A DNA stretch of 64,000 nt from Ensifer adhaerens (GTDB lineage Bacteria > Pseudomonadota > Alphaproteobacteria > Rhizobiales > Rhizobiaceae), in assembly GCF_020035535.1 (NCBI RefSeq), contig NZ_CP083349.1, positions 2,790,001-2,854,000 on the forward strand, given 5' to 3'. Positions 27,242 through 36,230 of the stretch are shown one piece after another. Each line of letters begins with the position of its first letter. The first letter of the stretch is position 1. Position numbers and translations under genes: made by a program. The notes under the pieces were generated by a model. The model made no database searches and had not been told where the DNA came from. It saw nothing but the letters and a program-made list of their open reading frames with translations.

Positions 27242-28195
27242 TCATGCGTTGAGCAGATAGCTCGCCGTCGCCTCATCGGTGATGAGACCGTTGATGATTC
27301 CGCCCTTCACGGCCGCCCTCAGGGCTTCATATTTGCGCCGGCCCTTGGCAAGGCCGATCACCGACGCCTTGTCCCGCGAGGGAAGCGGCACCGACGCGAC
27401 GCGTTCGTTGAAGCTGCCGGATAACAGCGCGCCATCATGGTCGAACATCCAGCCGCAGATCTCGCCCGCCGCTCCGGCCCTGGTGAGGTCGGCCATCTCC
27501 TCCTGCGCCAGAAACCCGTCCTGGCAGAGTGGCGCATCGGGCCCGAGTTCGCCGACGCCAACGAAGGCGACATTGGCTTCGGCCCCGAGCTTCAGTGCCA
27601 CCTGCACTAGGCTCTGGCTGTGCAGCACCTCCCGCTCCTCGGCCGAAGCGGCAAGCACCGGCAGCGGCATCGGAAAATGCCGGGCCTTGACCGCATCGGC
27701 CATGCTGAAGATGACGTTGTAGTAGGCCGCCGAGCCGTCGAGGCCGATATTGCCGGTGAGCGACACGATGCGGTGCTGCGGACATTCCATCGGCGGCAAC
27801 TGGTCGACGGCTGCCTTCAATGTGCGGCCCGTGCCGATTGCCAGCACCTGCGGCTCCGGCGACTTCAGCCAGCGTTCGATCTCTGCCGCCCCTGCCTCGG
27901 CGATGCCGACGGTCGTCGAAGTCGAACCGGGATCGCTCGGCACCACCTCTACATGTTTCAGCCCGTATCTGTCGCGAAGACCGGCGGCCGCCTCCAGGCA
28001 TGCGGCAATCGGATGGTCGAGCCGGACCTTGATCAGCCGCTCGGACATGGCGAGCGAAACCAGCCGCTGCGCCGACTGGCGCGAGATTCCCATGACCGTG
28101 GCAATTTCGTCCTGGGTGCGGCCGGCGACATAGTATAGCCAGCCAGCCCGGGCAGCATCGTCAAGCCTGTTGTTCGCCTCGCCCCTGCGCACCAT
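27242..28195 (-). CDS. SorC/DeoR-type sugar-responsive regulator of the polyol operon
   Basis: 317 aa. N-terminal helix-turn-helix TQDEIATVMGISRQSAQRLVSLA followed by a SorC sugar-binding domain with GIAEAGAAEIERWL, LAIGTGRTLKAAVDQLP and the C-terminal IGLAKGRRKYEALRAAVKGGIINGLITDE. The ATG at 28195 begins the protein; the frame upstream crosses a large inverted repeat and is non-coding. Likely responds to a phosphorylated or free polyol/sugar and controls smoE, whose promoter lies downstream on the same strand. Confidence 0.9.
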   Translation of the reverse strand: MVRRGEANNRLDDAARAGWLYYVAGRTQDEIATVMGISRQSAQRLVSLAMSERLIKVRLDHPIAACLEAAAGLRDRYGLKHVEVVPSDPGSTSTTVGIAEAGAAEIERWLKSPEPQVLAIGTGRTLKAAVDQLPPMECPQHRIVSLTGNIGLDGSAAYYNVIFSMADAVKARHFPMPLPVLAASAEEREVLHSQSLVQVALKLGAEANVAFVGVGELGPDAPLCQDGFLAQEEMADLTRAGAAGEICGWMFDHDGALLSGSFNERVASVPLPSRDKASVIGLAKGRRKYEALRAAVKGGIINGLITDEATASYLLNA

Positions 28196-28214
28196 CGCGG
28201 TTCTCCGTTCCCCC

Positions 28215-28261
28215 CGATCACGATACTTTTGGATCCTGTCGATCCAAAAGTATCGTGATCG
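28215..28261. promoter_or_regulatory. Perfect 21-bp inverted repeat upstream of the SorC-type regulator
   Basis: The arms 28215-28235 and 28241-28261 are exactly complementary over 21 bases with a five-base spacer (CTGTC). The arm core is CGATACTTTTGGATC. It ends 20 bases from the regulator's start codon, so it lies in its leader or promoter. It could be an operator for the regulator, a very stable 5' hairpin, or part of an intergenic repeat since a nested palindrome follows at 28273. Confidence 0.7.
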
Positions 28262-28272
28262 ATCCTCATAAG

Positions 28273-28324
28273 CAGAGCGGAGTGCGGGCGGAAAACCGCG
28301 CACACTTTTCCTCACCCCGCTCTG
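28273..28324. repeat. Intergenic nested palindrome
   Basis: Outer arms CAGAGCGG / CCGCTCTG enclose GCGGAAAACCGC and CACACTTTTCCTC, the same core as the units at 6252-6354. A 12-base gap separates it from the 21-bp inverted repeat. Confidence 0.7.
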
Positions 28325-28507
28325 ATTTGCTGCCACTATTTGCCCCACCCTGTCAAACAGCGACCAAGAACAAGGGCTTGGCATGTCTGGCGCAAAACCC
28401 CGGATCGCAAGGCTTTCCGGTCAATTCCACCTCAAACTTTTACCGTTTGATAAAAAAATAAAGCGTGTTACCGTTCCATCATCCTGAGAAAACATTGGGA
28501 GCCAAAA

Positions 28508-29869
28508 ATGGGAACGACACAATCTGGGATCCTCGGCGGCCGCCTGCCGCTCGGGGAGTACGAGAGCAATTTTTCCGACCTCCATCCGCCGCTCGACAAG
28601 CACGAGGCCCTCGTCGCTTCCGATCGCTGTTATTTCTGTCATGACGCGCCGTGCATGACGGCCTGTCCCACCTCCATCGATATCCCGCTGTTCATTCGGC
28701 AGATATCGACGGGCAACCCGATCGGATCGGCCAAGACGATCTTCGATCAGAACATTCTCGGCGGCATGTGCGCCCGCGTCTGTCCCACCGAAACGCTCTG
28801 CGAACAGGCCTGCGTTCGCAACACCGCCGAGGAGCGCCCGGTCGAAATCGGCCGCCTGCAGCGCTATGCGACGGACGTGGCGATGAAGGAGAACAAGCAG
28901 TTCTACACCCGCGCCGCTTCCTCCGGCCGCAAGGTCGCCGTCGTCGGCGCCGGCCCGGCGGGACTCGCTGCGGCCCATCGGCTGGCCGTCAAGGGCCACG
29001 ACGTCGTGATCTACGACGCCCGTCCGAAGTCGGGCGGCCTCAACGAATACGGCATCGCCGCCTACAAGTCGGTCGATGACTTCGCGCAGAAAGAAGTCGA
29101 CTACGTGCTGGCGATCGGCGGCATCGAGGTGCGCAACGGCCAGGCACTCGGCCGCGATTTCAGCCTCTCCGACCTCTCGGAACAGTATGACGCCGTCTTC
29201 CTCGGCCTCGGCCTTGCCGGCGTCAACGCACTGCGCCTCGAAGGTGAAAATGCCGAAGGCGTTGACGACGCCGTCGACTTCATCGCTGCACTCCGCCAGT
29301 CCAAGACCAAGGCCGACATCCCGGTTGGTCGCCGCGTCGTCGTTCTCGGCGGCGGCATGACCGCCATCGACGCGGCCGTACAGGCGAAGCTCCTCGGCGC
29401 CGAAGAGGTAACGATCTGCTACCGCCGCGGCAAGGAGAACATGAACGCCTCCGAGTTCGAGCAGGATCTGGCAGCGTCCAAGGGCGTCACCATCCGCCAC
29501 TGGCTGCAGCCGAAGCGCATTGCCGAGAAGGATGGCAAGGTCGCCGGCATCGAGCTGGAATACACGACGCTCGAAGACGGAAAGCTGACGGCGACGGGCG
29601 AAACGGGTATCATTGCCGCTGACCAGATCTTCAAGGCAATCGGCCAGAGCTTCCTCGGAAGCGGCCTCGGTGCCCTGAAACTCGAAGGCGGCCGTATCGT
29701 CGCCGACGCCGAAGGGCGAACCTCGATCGACAGCGTCTGGGCTGGCGGCGACTGCGTGCTTGGCGGCGAAGACCTCACGGTCTCGGCTGTCGCCATGGGT
29801 CGCGATGCGGCTGAATCGATCAACCGGGCCTTCGCTGCGGCAGCACCGCACGCGAGCGCAGTCGCCTAA
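28508..29869 (+). CDS. preT: NAD-dependent dihydropyrimidine dehydrogenase, PreT subunit
   Basis: 453 aa. N-terminal iron-sulphur region has the cysteine pattern CYFCHDAPCMTACP and CARVCPTETLCEQAC, followed by an FAD-binding GAGPAGLAAAHRL (about 141-153) and an NAD-binding GGGMTAIDAAVQA. As in E. coli PreT, it passes electrons from NADH through FAD and Fe-S centres to PreA. GGGAG lies before the ATG; preA follows after 20 bases. First step of reductive uracil/thymine breakdown. Confidence 0.93.
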   Translation: MGTTQSGILGGRLPLGEYESNFSDLHPPLDKHEALVASDRCYFCHDAPCMTACPTSIDIPLFIRQISTGNPIGSAKTIFDQNILGGMCARVCPTETLCEQACVRNTAEERPVEIGRLQRYATDVAMKENKQFYTRAASSGRKVAVVGAGPAGLAAAHRLAVKGHDVVIYDARPKSGGLNEYGIAAYKSVDDFAQKEVDYVLAIGGIEVRNGQALGRDFSLSDLSEQYDAVFLGLGLAGVNALRLEGENAEGVDDAVDFIAALRQSKTKADIPVGRRVVVLGGGMTAIDAAVQAKLLGAEEVTICYRRGKENMNASEFEQDLAASKGVTIRHWLQPKRIAEKDGKVAGIELEYTTLEDGKLTATGETGIIAADQIFKAIGQSFLGSGLGALKLEGGRIVADAEGRTSIDSVWAGGDCVLGGEDLTVSAVAMGRDAAESINRAFAAAAPHASAVA

Positions 29870-29889
29870 AGGATCGGGAGGAGGAACCA

Positions 29890-31203
29890 ATGGCTGATCT
29901 TCGCAATGACTTCGTCGGCATCAAATCCCCGAACCCGTTCTGGCTGGCATCCGCCCCGCCGACGGACAAGGCCTATAACGTCGAGCGCGCCTTCAAGGCG
30001 GGCTGGGGCGGCGTCGTCTGGAAGACGCTCGGTGAGGAAGGACCGCCGATCGTCAACGTCAACGGACCGCGCTATGGCGCGATCTGGGGCGCCGATCGCC
30101 GCCTGCTCGGGCTCAACAACATCGAGCTCATCACCGACCGCGACCTCTATGTGAACCTGCGCGAAATGAAGCAGGTGAAGATGAACTGGCCGGATCGCGC
30201 CCTGATCGCATCGATCATGGTGCCCTGCGAGGAAGAGGCATGGAAAGCGATCCTGCCGCTGGTAGAGGAAACCGGCGCCGACGGCATCGAGCTCAACTTC
30301 GGCTGTCCGCATGGCATGTCCGAGCGTGGCATGGGTGCTGCGGTCGGCCAGGTGCCGGAATACATCGAGATGGTCGTACGCTGGTGCAAGCAGTACACGC
30401 GCATGCCCGTCATCACCAAGCTGACGCCGAATATCACCGACATCCGCAAGCCAGCCCGCGCCGCCAAGGCCGGCGGCACCGACGCCGTGTCGCTGATCAA
30501 CACGATCAACTCGATCGTTTCCGTCGATCTCGACAACTTCGCGCCGAACCCGACGGTCGGCGGCAAGGGCACACACGGCGGCTATTGCGGCCCGGCGGTC
30601 AAGCCGATCGCGCTCAACATGGTCGCCGAGATCGCTCGCGATCCGGAAACCTACGGCCTGCCGATCTCCGGCATCGGCGGCATCACCACCTGGCGCGATG
30701 CGGCCGAATTCCTGGCGCTCGGCGCCGGCAACGTTCAGGTCTGCACCGCGGCCATGACCTACGGCTTCAAGATCGTCCAGGAAATGATCACGGGCCTTTC
30801 CGACTGGATGGACGCCAAGGGCCACCGCAACCTCGACGACATCACCGGACGCGCGGTTCCGAACGTCACCGACTGGCAGTATCTGAACCTCAACTACATC
30901 GCCAAGGCGAAGATCGACCAGGATGCCTGCATCAAGTGCGGCCGCTGCCATATCGCCTGCGAGGACACCTCGCACCAGGCGATCACACAGTTCGTCAATG
31001 GCGTACGCCATTTCGAGGTGATGGAAGACGAATGCGTCGGCTGCAATCTCTGCGTCAACGTCTGTCCCGTCGAGAACTGCATCACCATGGAAGAACTGCC
31101 GGCCGGTACCATCGACCAGCGCACCGGCAAGCCGGTTGATCCGAACTATGCCAACTGGACGACGCATCCGAACAACCCGATGGCTCGCCAGGCCGCCGAA
31201 TAA
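29890..31203 (+). CDS. preA: NAD-dependent dihydropyrimidine dehydrogenase, PreA subunit
   Basis: 437 aa. N-terminal FMN barrel of the dihydroorotate-dehydrogenase type (KSPNPFWLASAPP, NFGCPHGM, GTHGGYCGPAVKP, GIGGITTW), then two [4Fe-4S] motifs CIKCGRCHIAC and CVGCNLCVNVCP near the C-terminus. Reduces uracil/thymine to the dihydro forms together with PreT. Start has GGGAGGAGGA upstream. A strong terminator follows at 31237. Confidence 0.94.
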   Translation: MADLRNDFVGIKSPNPFWLASAPPTDKAYNVERAFKAGWGGVVWKTLGEEGPPIVNVNGPRYGAIWGADRRLLGLNNIELITDRDLYVNLREMKQVKMNWPDRALIASIMVPCEEEAWKAILPLVEETGADGIELNFGCPHGMSERGMGAAVGQVPEYIEMVVRWCKQYTRMPVITKLTPNITDIRKPARAAKAGGTDAVSLINTINSIVSVDLDNFAPNPTVGGKGTHGGYCGPAVKPIALNMVAEIARDPETYGLPISGIGGITTWRDAAEFLALGAGNVQVCTAAMTYGFKIVQEMITGLSDWMDAKGHRNLDDITGRAVPNVTDWQYLNLNYIAKAKIDQDACIKCGRCHIACEDTSHQAITQFVNGVRHFEVMEDECVGCNLCVNVCPVENCITMEELPAGTIDQRTGKPVDPNYANWTTHPNNPMARQAAE

Positions 31204-31236
31204 GGGCATCGAGCGGGTTCGCCCGCAACGCATCGA

Positions 31237-31270
31237 ACGAAGCCGCCGGACCTCCAGCCGGCGGCTTCGT
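31237..31270. terminator. Bidirectional terminator between preA and the oxidoreductase gene
   Basis: Perfect 13-base arms ACGAAGCCGCCGG / CCGGCGGCTTCGT around an eight-base loop, between convergent stop codons at 31203 and 31279. Confidence 0.75.
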
Positions 31271-31278
31271 CGTTCATC

Positions 31279-32301
31279 TCAGAACTCGACGACCACCTTG
31301 CCGAACGGACCGCGGTCGAGATGCGCGAGCGCTTCCGGCAATTCGGAGAACCGGTAGCGGGCGTCGATCACCGGCTTGATCCCGGTCCTATCGATGGCGC
31401 CGACAAGATCTTCCAGCGCCCGGCGATGGGCGACACCGATGCCCTGGATGACAGGCGATTTTAGAAGAACCGGTGTCACCGGCGCAGAGATCTCGGCGCC
31501 CTCGAATACCCCGATGACCGAAATCCTCCCTTGCACGGCCACTGCCTGCAGCGACTTGCCGAGATTGGCGCCGCCGGCGAGTTCCAGGATGTGGTCGGCG
31601 CCGTGATCGCCGGTAATCTCGAGGACACGCTCCGCCCAATCTTCCGACACGCGGTTGATGCCGTGATCGGCGCCGAGCGCCCGCGCGCGCTCGAGCTTGT
31701 CCTGGCTGCTTGATGTCACGATGACTTCGGCGCCATGCGCCTTGGCGATCTGCAGGCCGAACAGCGAAACGCCGCCGGTGCCCTGCACCACGACACGGTC
31801 GCCGGCCTTCGGGTGCCCCCTCTCGACCAGCGCGAACCAGGCCGTTACCCCGGCACAGGGCAAGGTGCTCGCCTCGCCGTCGTCGAGGCTTTCAGGCGCC
31901 TTCACGAACCAGCCTTCGGGAAAGGCGACATATTGCGAAGCGACACCCGGATTGAGACCGCCGAGCGCCAATGAGGTGAGGTGCCGGGCCGTTCCAGGCT
32001 TCTGGCCGTCGATCCAGGTGGGATCGAAGACGGAAATCACCCGATCGCCCGGCTGAAAGCGGGTCACGCCGCGGCCGACCGCTTCGACCACGCCGGCCAT
32101 GTCGGAGCCCGGCACGAACGGAAAGGAGAGCGGCATGCCCATGCCGTTTTCCAAGACCAGCTTGTCGCGGAAATTCAGCGACAGGGCGGTCGTGCGAACG
32201 AGCACCTCCCCCGGACCGGCCTCGGGAACGCGCCGCTCGGTGAGCTTCAGGTTGGAGGCACCGAACCTGTCGATGGTCCATTCCTTCATCAGTCTTGCCA
32301 T
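31279..32301 (-). CDS. Zinc-independent quinone oxidoreductase-like dehydrogenase (MDR family)
   Basis: 340 aa. N-terminal GroES-like domain (VLVRTTALSLNFRDKLVLENG) and C-terminal Rossmann domain with VVQGTGGVSLFGLQIAKAHGAEVI, as in NADPH:quinone reductase-like MDR enzymes. The alcohol dehydrogenase zinc-ligand cysteines are absent. Start at 32301 has AAGGA six bases upstream; an ATG two codons earlier (32307) is too close to that site. Divergent from the LysR gene at 32407, which probably regulates it. Confidence 0.85.
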   Translation of the reverse strand: MARLMKEWTIDRFGASNLKLTERRVPEAGPGEVLVRTTALSLNFRDKLVLENGMGMPLSFPFVPGSDMAGVVEAVGRGVTRFQPGDRVISVFDPTWIDGQKPGTARHLTSLALGGLNPGVASQYVAFPEGWFVKAPESLDDGEASTLPCAGVTAWFALVERGHPKAGDRVVVQGTGGVSLFGLQIAKAHGAEVIVTSSSQDKLERARALGADHGINRVSEDWAERVLEITGDHGADHILELAGGANLGKSLQAVAVQGRISVIGVFEGAEISAPVTPVLLKSPVIQGIGVAHRRALEDLVGAIDRTGIKPVIDARYRFSELPEALAHLDRGPFGKVVVEF

Positions 32302-32406
32302 GGTCATTCCTTTCATCGGTTTGATCTGATGAAGAAACCATAGCGTTGAAATTATCTCTCCAGTTGCGATATGATTTCGCCATATTGGTTCTCTGAAGGA
32401 TACAAA

Positions 32407-33306
32407 ATGAGCTACCTCAACGGTGTCTCTGTGTTCGTGGAAGCGGCCGATGCCGGCGGCTTTTCCGCCGCCGCCGAAAGGCTCAACCTGTCGCGCTCTG
32501 CGGTCGGCAAGACGGTTGCAAAGCTCGAACAGCGGCTGGGCGTTCGCCTTTTCCATCGCACCACCCGCACCCAGAGCCTGACTGACGAGGGCCAGCTCTT
32601 CTACGAAAACTGCCTGCGGGCGCTCGGCGAAATCCGGGCCGGCGAGGCCCTGCTGGAATCCGGCAAGCAGGAGATCCAGGGCCGCCTGCGCCTGTCGATG
32701 CCGGTGCATTTCGGTCGCAAGTGCATCATGCCGCTGCTGTCGGAACTGCTACGCACACACCCGCGCCTGGAGTTCGACCTCAATTTCAGTGACCGCAACG
32801 TCGATCTCGTCGAGGACGGCTTTGACCTTGCCATCCGCACCGGTCCGCTGCGCAGCGATCCGGAGCTGATGACGCGAAAGATCATCGATCAGCGCATGAC
32901 CGTCTGCGCCTCCCCGGCCTATCTCGAAGAGAACGGCACGCCGGAAACGATCGATGACCTGATGTTCCATAGGGCGATCCTCTATCGGCGCAGCGGTCAG
33001 CCGCATGCGTGGTCCTTCCCGGGAAAGGGGGCACAGGTGCGAACCGTCACGCCTCCGTCGCGGCTGCGGCTCGACGACCTGACGTCGATCGCGGATGCCG
33101 CAGCCGACGGCTTCGGCATCGCCTGGCTGCCCTGCTGGCTCGTCCGCAACTGCATCGCCTCTGGCTCGTTGGTTCGGATTCTCGTCGATACGCCGGCGCT
33201 CTCCTACGGCACCTATGTCGTCTGGCCGAAAACCCAGTACATGCCGTCAAAGCTGCGTCTGCTCATCGACACACTTGCCGCACGCCTGCCACCGATGATG
33301 GAATGA
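32407..33306 (+). CDS. LysR-family transcriptional regulator
   Basis: 299 aa. N-terminal winged helix AAERLNLSRSAVGKTVAKLEQRLGVRLFHRTTR is the LysR signature, followed by a substrate-binding-type effector domain (about 90-290). ATG 32407 follows AAGGA. Divergently arranged with the quinone oxidoreductase across a 105-base gap, the usual layout for a LysR regulator and its target. Effector unknown. Confidence 0.9.
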   Translation: MSYLNGVSVFVEAADAGGFSAAAERLNLSRSAVGKTVAKLEQRLGVRLFHRTTRTQSLTDEGQLFYENCLRALGEIRAGEALLESGKQEIQGRLRLSMPVHFGRKCIMPLLSELLRTHPRLEFDLNFSDRNVDLVEDGFDLAIRTGPLRSDPELMTRKIIDQRMTVCASPAYLEENGTPETIDDLMFHRAILYRRSGQPHAWSFPGKGAQVRTVTPPSRLRLDDLTSIADAAADGFGIAWLPCWLVRNCIASGSLVRILVDTPALSYGTYVVWPKTQYMPSKLRLLIDTLAARLPPMME

Positions 33307-33568
33307 CACGGCCTTGCGTTGGATCGGCGGGCAAGAAGGCCGAAGCTGGTGGCCGAATCCCGCTGAATAACCTTCCCGGTCGATAACGAACAGGACACGA
33401 AAACGAAACAGATTGTGTAAAAATGGTAAGTTGTCGGCCCGCGCGATCTGGATGATAAGGGAGAACTCACACGGAGGTGCGTGACGTTCGATCAACGATC
33501 AGCGACGCATCTTCCGACGGTTTTGACACTGCGGCCGGACGAAGCTCCGGCAGAGCCGGACTTGTTGC

Positions 33569-35245
33569 TTGACGATCATTTCGGCCAACCGACGCAAGCG
33601 AATACACCTCGTCTCCGGGGCCATCCTCGGTTCGTTCGTGGTGGCCCATTTCTTCAACCATTCGCTCGGCCTCATCTCCATCGACGCGATGGAGACCGCC
33701 CGCAAGGGTTTCAATCTGATCTGGCACAGCGTCCCCGGCACGGTGCTGCTCTATGGCGCCCTGCTCCTGCATTTCACCATGGCGCTCGAAAGCATCTATC
33801 GTCGGCAGACGCTCAGAATGCCCGCGCGCGAAGCTCTAAAGATCATCTTCGGTCTCAGCCTGCCTTTCCTGCTGATCGGCCACGTCACCGCTGCCCGCGT
33901 CGAACCGCTGTTCACAGGCATCGATACCAATTATCCGGACATGCTGCGAATACTCTGGTCGAATTCGTTCAATGCGACCAGGCAATCGCTTGCCCTCTTG
34001 CTCGTCTGGGGTCACGGCTGCCTGGGCGCCTGGTTCTGGATGCGCGGCCGCCCCTGGTTCCCCCGCTACGAGATCCTGCTTTACACGGTTGCGATCCTCG
34101 TCCCGATTTTCGCACTGCTCGGCTTTGTTAACGGTGCCCGCTCGATGGAGGACGGCTACGCCGAACATGGCGGCTACGGCGACACGGCCTATCGGAAGCC
34201 GGCGGTCGATCTGACGCTCCTCGAAGATATCCGTCTCGGTCTCTATTTTGGTTTCGGCGGCCTGATCGCCGGCACCTTCCTGTTGCGAGCCATGCCGAAG
34301 GGCGGTCGCATTCGCGTCCGCTATCCCGATGGCCGCGTCGCGACCGTCAATCTCGGCTTCAGCGTGCTGGAAGCAAGCCGTGCGGCCGGTATCCCGCATG
34401 TCTCGGTCTGCGGCGGCCGTGGACGTTGCTCGACCTGTCGCGTGCGCGTCATCCAGGGACTGGAGGACCAACCTGCCCCCGAGGATGCGGAGCTTGCGAC
34501 GCTTACCCGTATCGGAGCGCCCGACAATGTCCGCCTTGCCTGCCAGTTCCGTCCGGTCCACAACGTCACGGTCGTGCCGATCCTCGACAGCGACAGCCTC
34601 GGCATCAAGAAGCAGCTCGGGCGCGAGGGCGGCGAAGGCCGCGAACGGCGGATCGCCGTGCTCTTCTGCGATCTGCGCGGTTTCACCAGCATTGCCGAAC
34701 ACAAGCTGCCTTTCGACACCGTGTTCCTGCTCAACCGCTACTTCGAGATGGTCGGCGAAGCGGTCGAGGATTCCGGCGGCGTCATCGACAAGTTTATCGG
34801 CGATGGCGCACTTGCGATCTTCGGGCTCAAGAGCTCCTATACCGAGGCCTGCCGGCAGTCGCTGGCAGCCTCTGTGCGGATATCCAAGGGCATCGAGACG
34901 CTCAACCAGACCTTTCGCGGCGAGCTTGACGAGCCGTTGCGCATCGCCATGGGGCTGCACGCCGGCCCGGCCATCATCGGCGAGATCGGCTATGGTCAGG
35001 CGACGTCGCTGACGGCGGTCGGTGATACCATCAATACCGCAAGCCGCTTGGAAGGCCTCGCCAAGGAGCACGACGTGCAGCTCGCCGTTTCTACCGAACT
35101 CGTCAACCGGGCAGGCCTGGTGATCGAGGGGCACGAGCGGCTGGACATCAGCCTGCGCGGCCGGCAGGCGACGCTTGAAACCTGGATCGTCGAGGATGCC
35201 GCGCGCATCTCCGAGGCCTTGCAACCAATGCCGTCAAGCGCTTAG
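33569..35245 (+). CDS. cyaC: Membrane adenylate cyclase with haem-b-type anchor and 2Fe-2S domain (CyaC-like)
   Basis: 558 aa. About six transmembrane helices (residues 13-240) carrying membrane histidines (His27, His31, His68, His105, His149), as in the dihaem-b anchor of redox-sensing cyclases; a plant-type ferredoxin domain with Cys281, Cys287, Cys290 and Cys325; then a class III cyclase domain with metal aspartates in FCDLRGFT (Asp368) and GDGALAIFG (Asp412). It should make cAMP in response to quinone/redox state, like S. meliloti CyaC. The only start in frame is TTG 33569; a well-placed GTG with GGAGG lies at 33481 in another frame. Confidence 0.8.
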   Translation: MTIISANRRKRIHLVSGAILGSFVVAHFFNHSLGLISIDAMETARKGFNLIWHSVPGTVLLYGALLLHFTMALESIYRRQTLRMPAREALKIIFGLSLPFLLIGHVTAARVEPLFTGIDTNYPDMLRILWSNSFNATRQSLALLLVWGHGCLGAWFWMRGRPWFPRYEILLYTVAILVPIFALLGFVNGARSMEDGYAEHGGYGDTAYRKPAVDLTLLEDIRLGLYFGFGGLIAGTFLLRAMPKGGRIRVRYPDGRVATVNLGFSVLEASRAAGIPHVSVCGGRGRCSTCRVRVIQGLEDQPAPEDAELATLTRIGAPDNVRLACQFRPVHNVTVVPILDSDSLGIKKQLGREGGEGRERRIAVLFCDLRGFTSIAEHKLPFDTVFLLNRYFEMVGEAVEDSGGVIDKFIGDGALAIFGLKSSYTEACRQSLAASVRISKGIETLNQTFRGELDEPLRIAMGLHAGPAIIGEIGYGQATSLTAVGDTINTASRLEGLAKEHDVQLAVSTELVNRAGLVIEGHERLDISLRGRQATLETWIVEDAARISEALQPMPSSA

Positions 35246-35284
35246 TTGTAGTTCCCTTCGCCCTCATACTTCCCGGAATCGTGA

Positions 35285-36214
35285 ATGAAGCAGGACGTAT
35301 CCCCGAAAACGGCCCATCAGGTTCACGCGAAAGGCATCGAGAAGCTGAGGGCGCATCTGGCGATGATGAGCTTTGCCGTCCTGATCGCTGGCTCCTTCTC
35401 CTTCGGCGGGCTTGCGACTCAGCACATGGGCGCAGGGCCTTTGACGCTTTGGCGCTACCTGCTGACCGTCGTCGTGCTCGGTCTCATGACCTTCGGCTAT
35501 GCGCGGGTGCCCTTCCATTTTCCCAGGCAATGGTGGCGTTTCCTCATCCTTGGCGGCCTGATCGCAGTCTACATGCTGACGATGTTCAAGGCGCTGGAGT
35601 TCACCAATCCGGTCTCGACCGGCGCCGTTTTCACGCTGATGCCGCTGCTGAGCGCCGGCTTCGCCTATCTGCTGCTCGGCCAGCGCACACGCCCGGGCGT
35701 TCTTGCGGGTCTCATCATCGCCGCACTCGGCGCCGTCTGGGTGATCTTCCGCGCAAATATCCAGGCGATTCTTGCCTTCGATGTCGGTCAGGGCGAGCTG
35801 ATCTTTTTCGTCGGCGTCATCTGTCACGCCGTCTATGTGCCGCTGATCCGCAAGTTCGGCCGCGACGAAAGCCCGTTCGCCTTCGGCTTCTGGGTTGCGG
35901 TCTTCACCGTGCCCTGGCTGCTGGTGCCCGGTGGCGTCGGCCTCGTCACCACCAACTTTGCAGCATTGCCGGCAATCGTGTGGATCGCCGTTCTCTATCT
36001 CGCCGTGGTCACCACGGCGATCACCTTCCTGCTGTTGCAATACGCCTCGATGCGCCTGCCGGCTTCGAAAGTGCTCGGCTACGGCTATCTGACGCCGACC
36101 TTCATCATCCTGCTGGAAGGCTTGCTCGGCCATGGCTGGACCAGCCTGCCGGTGCTTGCCGGCGCGCTCACCACTGCCTGCGGCCTGCTGTTGATGGCGC
36201 TGTTGCCAGATTGA
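35285..36214 (+). CDS. EamA/DMT-family membrane transporter
   Basis: 309 aa with ten hydrophobic segments in two EamA repeats (about 20-150 and 165-300). Features include TGAVFTLMPLLSAGFAYLLLGQ and the C-terminal TPTFIILLEGLLG. A drug/metabolite exporter-type carrier in the inner membrane; substrate unknown. The ribosome site is weak. It lies 40 bases after the cyclase gene and ends convergent to the RutR-type gene. Confidence 0.82.
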   Translation: MKQDVSPKTAHQVHAKGIEKLRAHLAMMSFAVLIAGSFSFGGLATQHMGAGPLTLWRYLLTVVVLGLMTFGYARVPFHFPRQWWRFLILGGLIAVYMLTMFKALEFTNPVSTGAVFTLMPLLSAGFAYLLLGQRTRPGVLAGLIIAALGAVWVIFRANIQAILAFDVGQGELIFFVGVICHAVYVPLIRKFGRDESPFAFGFWVAVFTVPWLLVPGGVGLVTTNFAALPAIVWIAVLYLAVVTTAITFLLLQYASMRLPASKVLGYGYLTPTFIILLEGLLGHGWTSLPVLAGALTTACGLLLMALLPD

Positions 36215-36230
36215 AAATCAGAAGAGCGGC

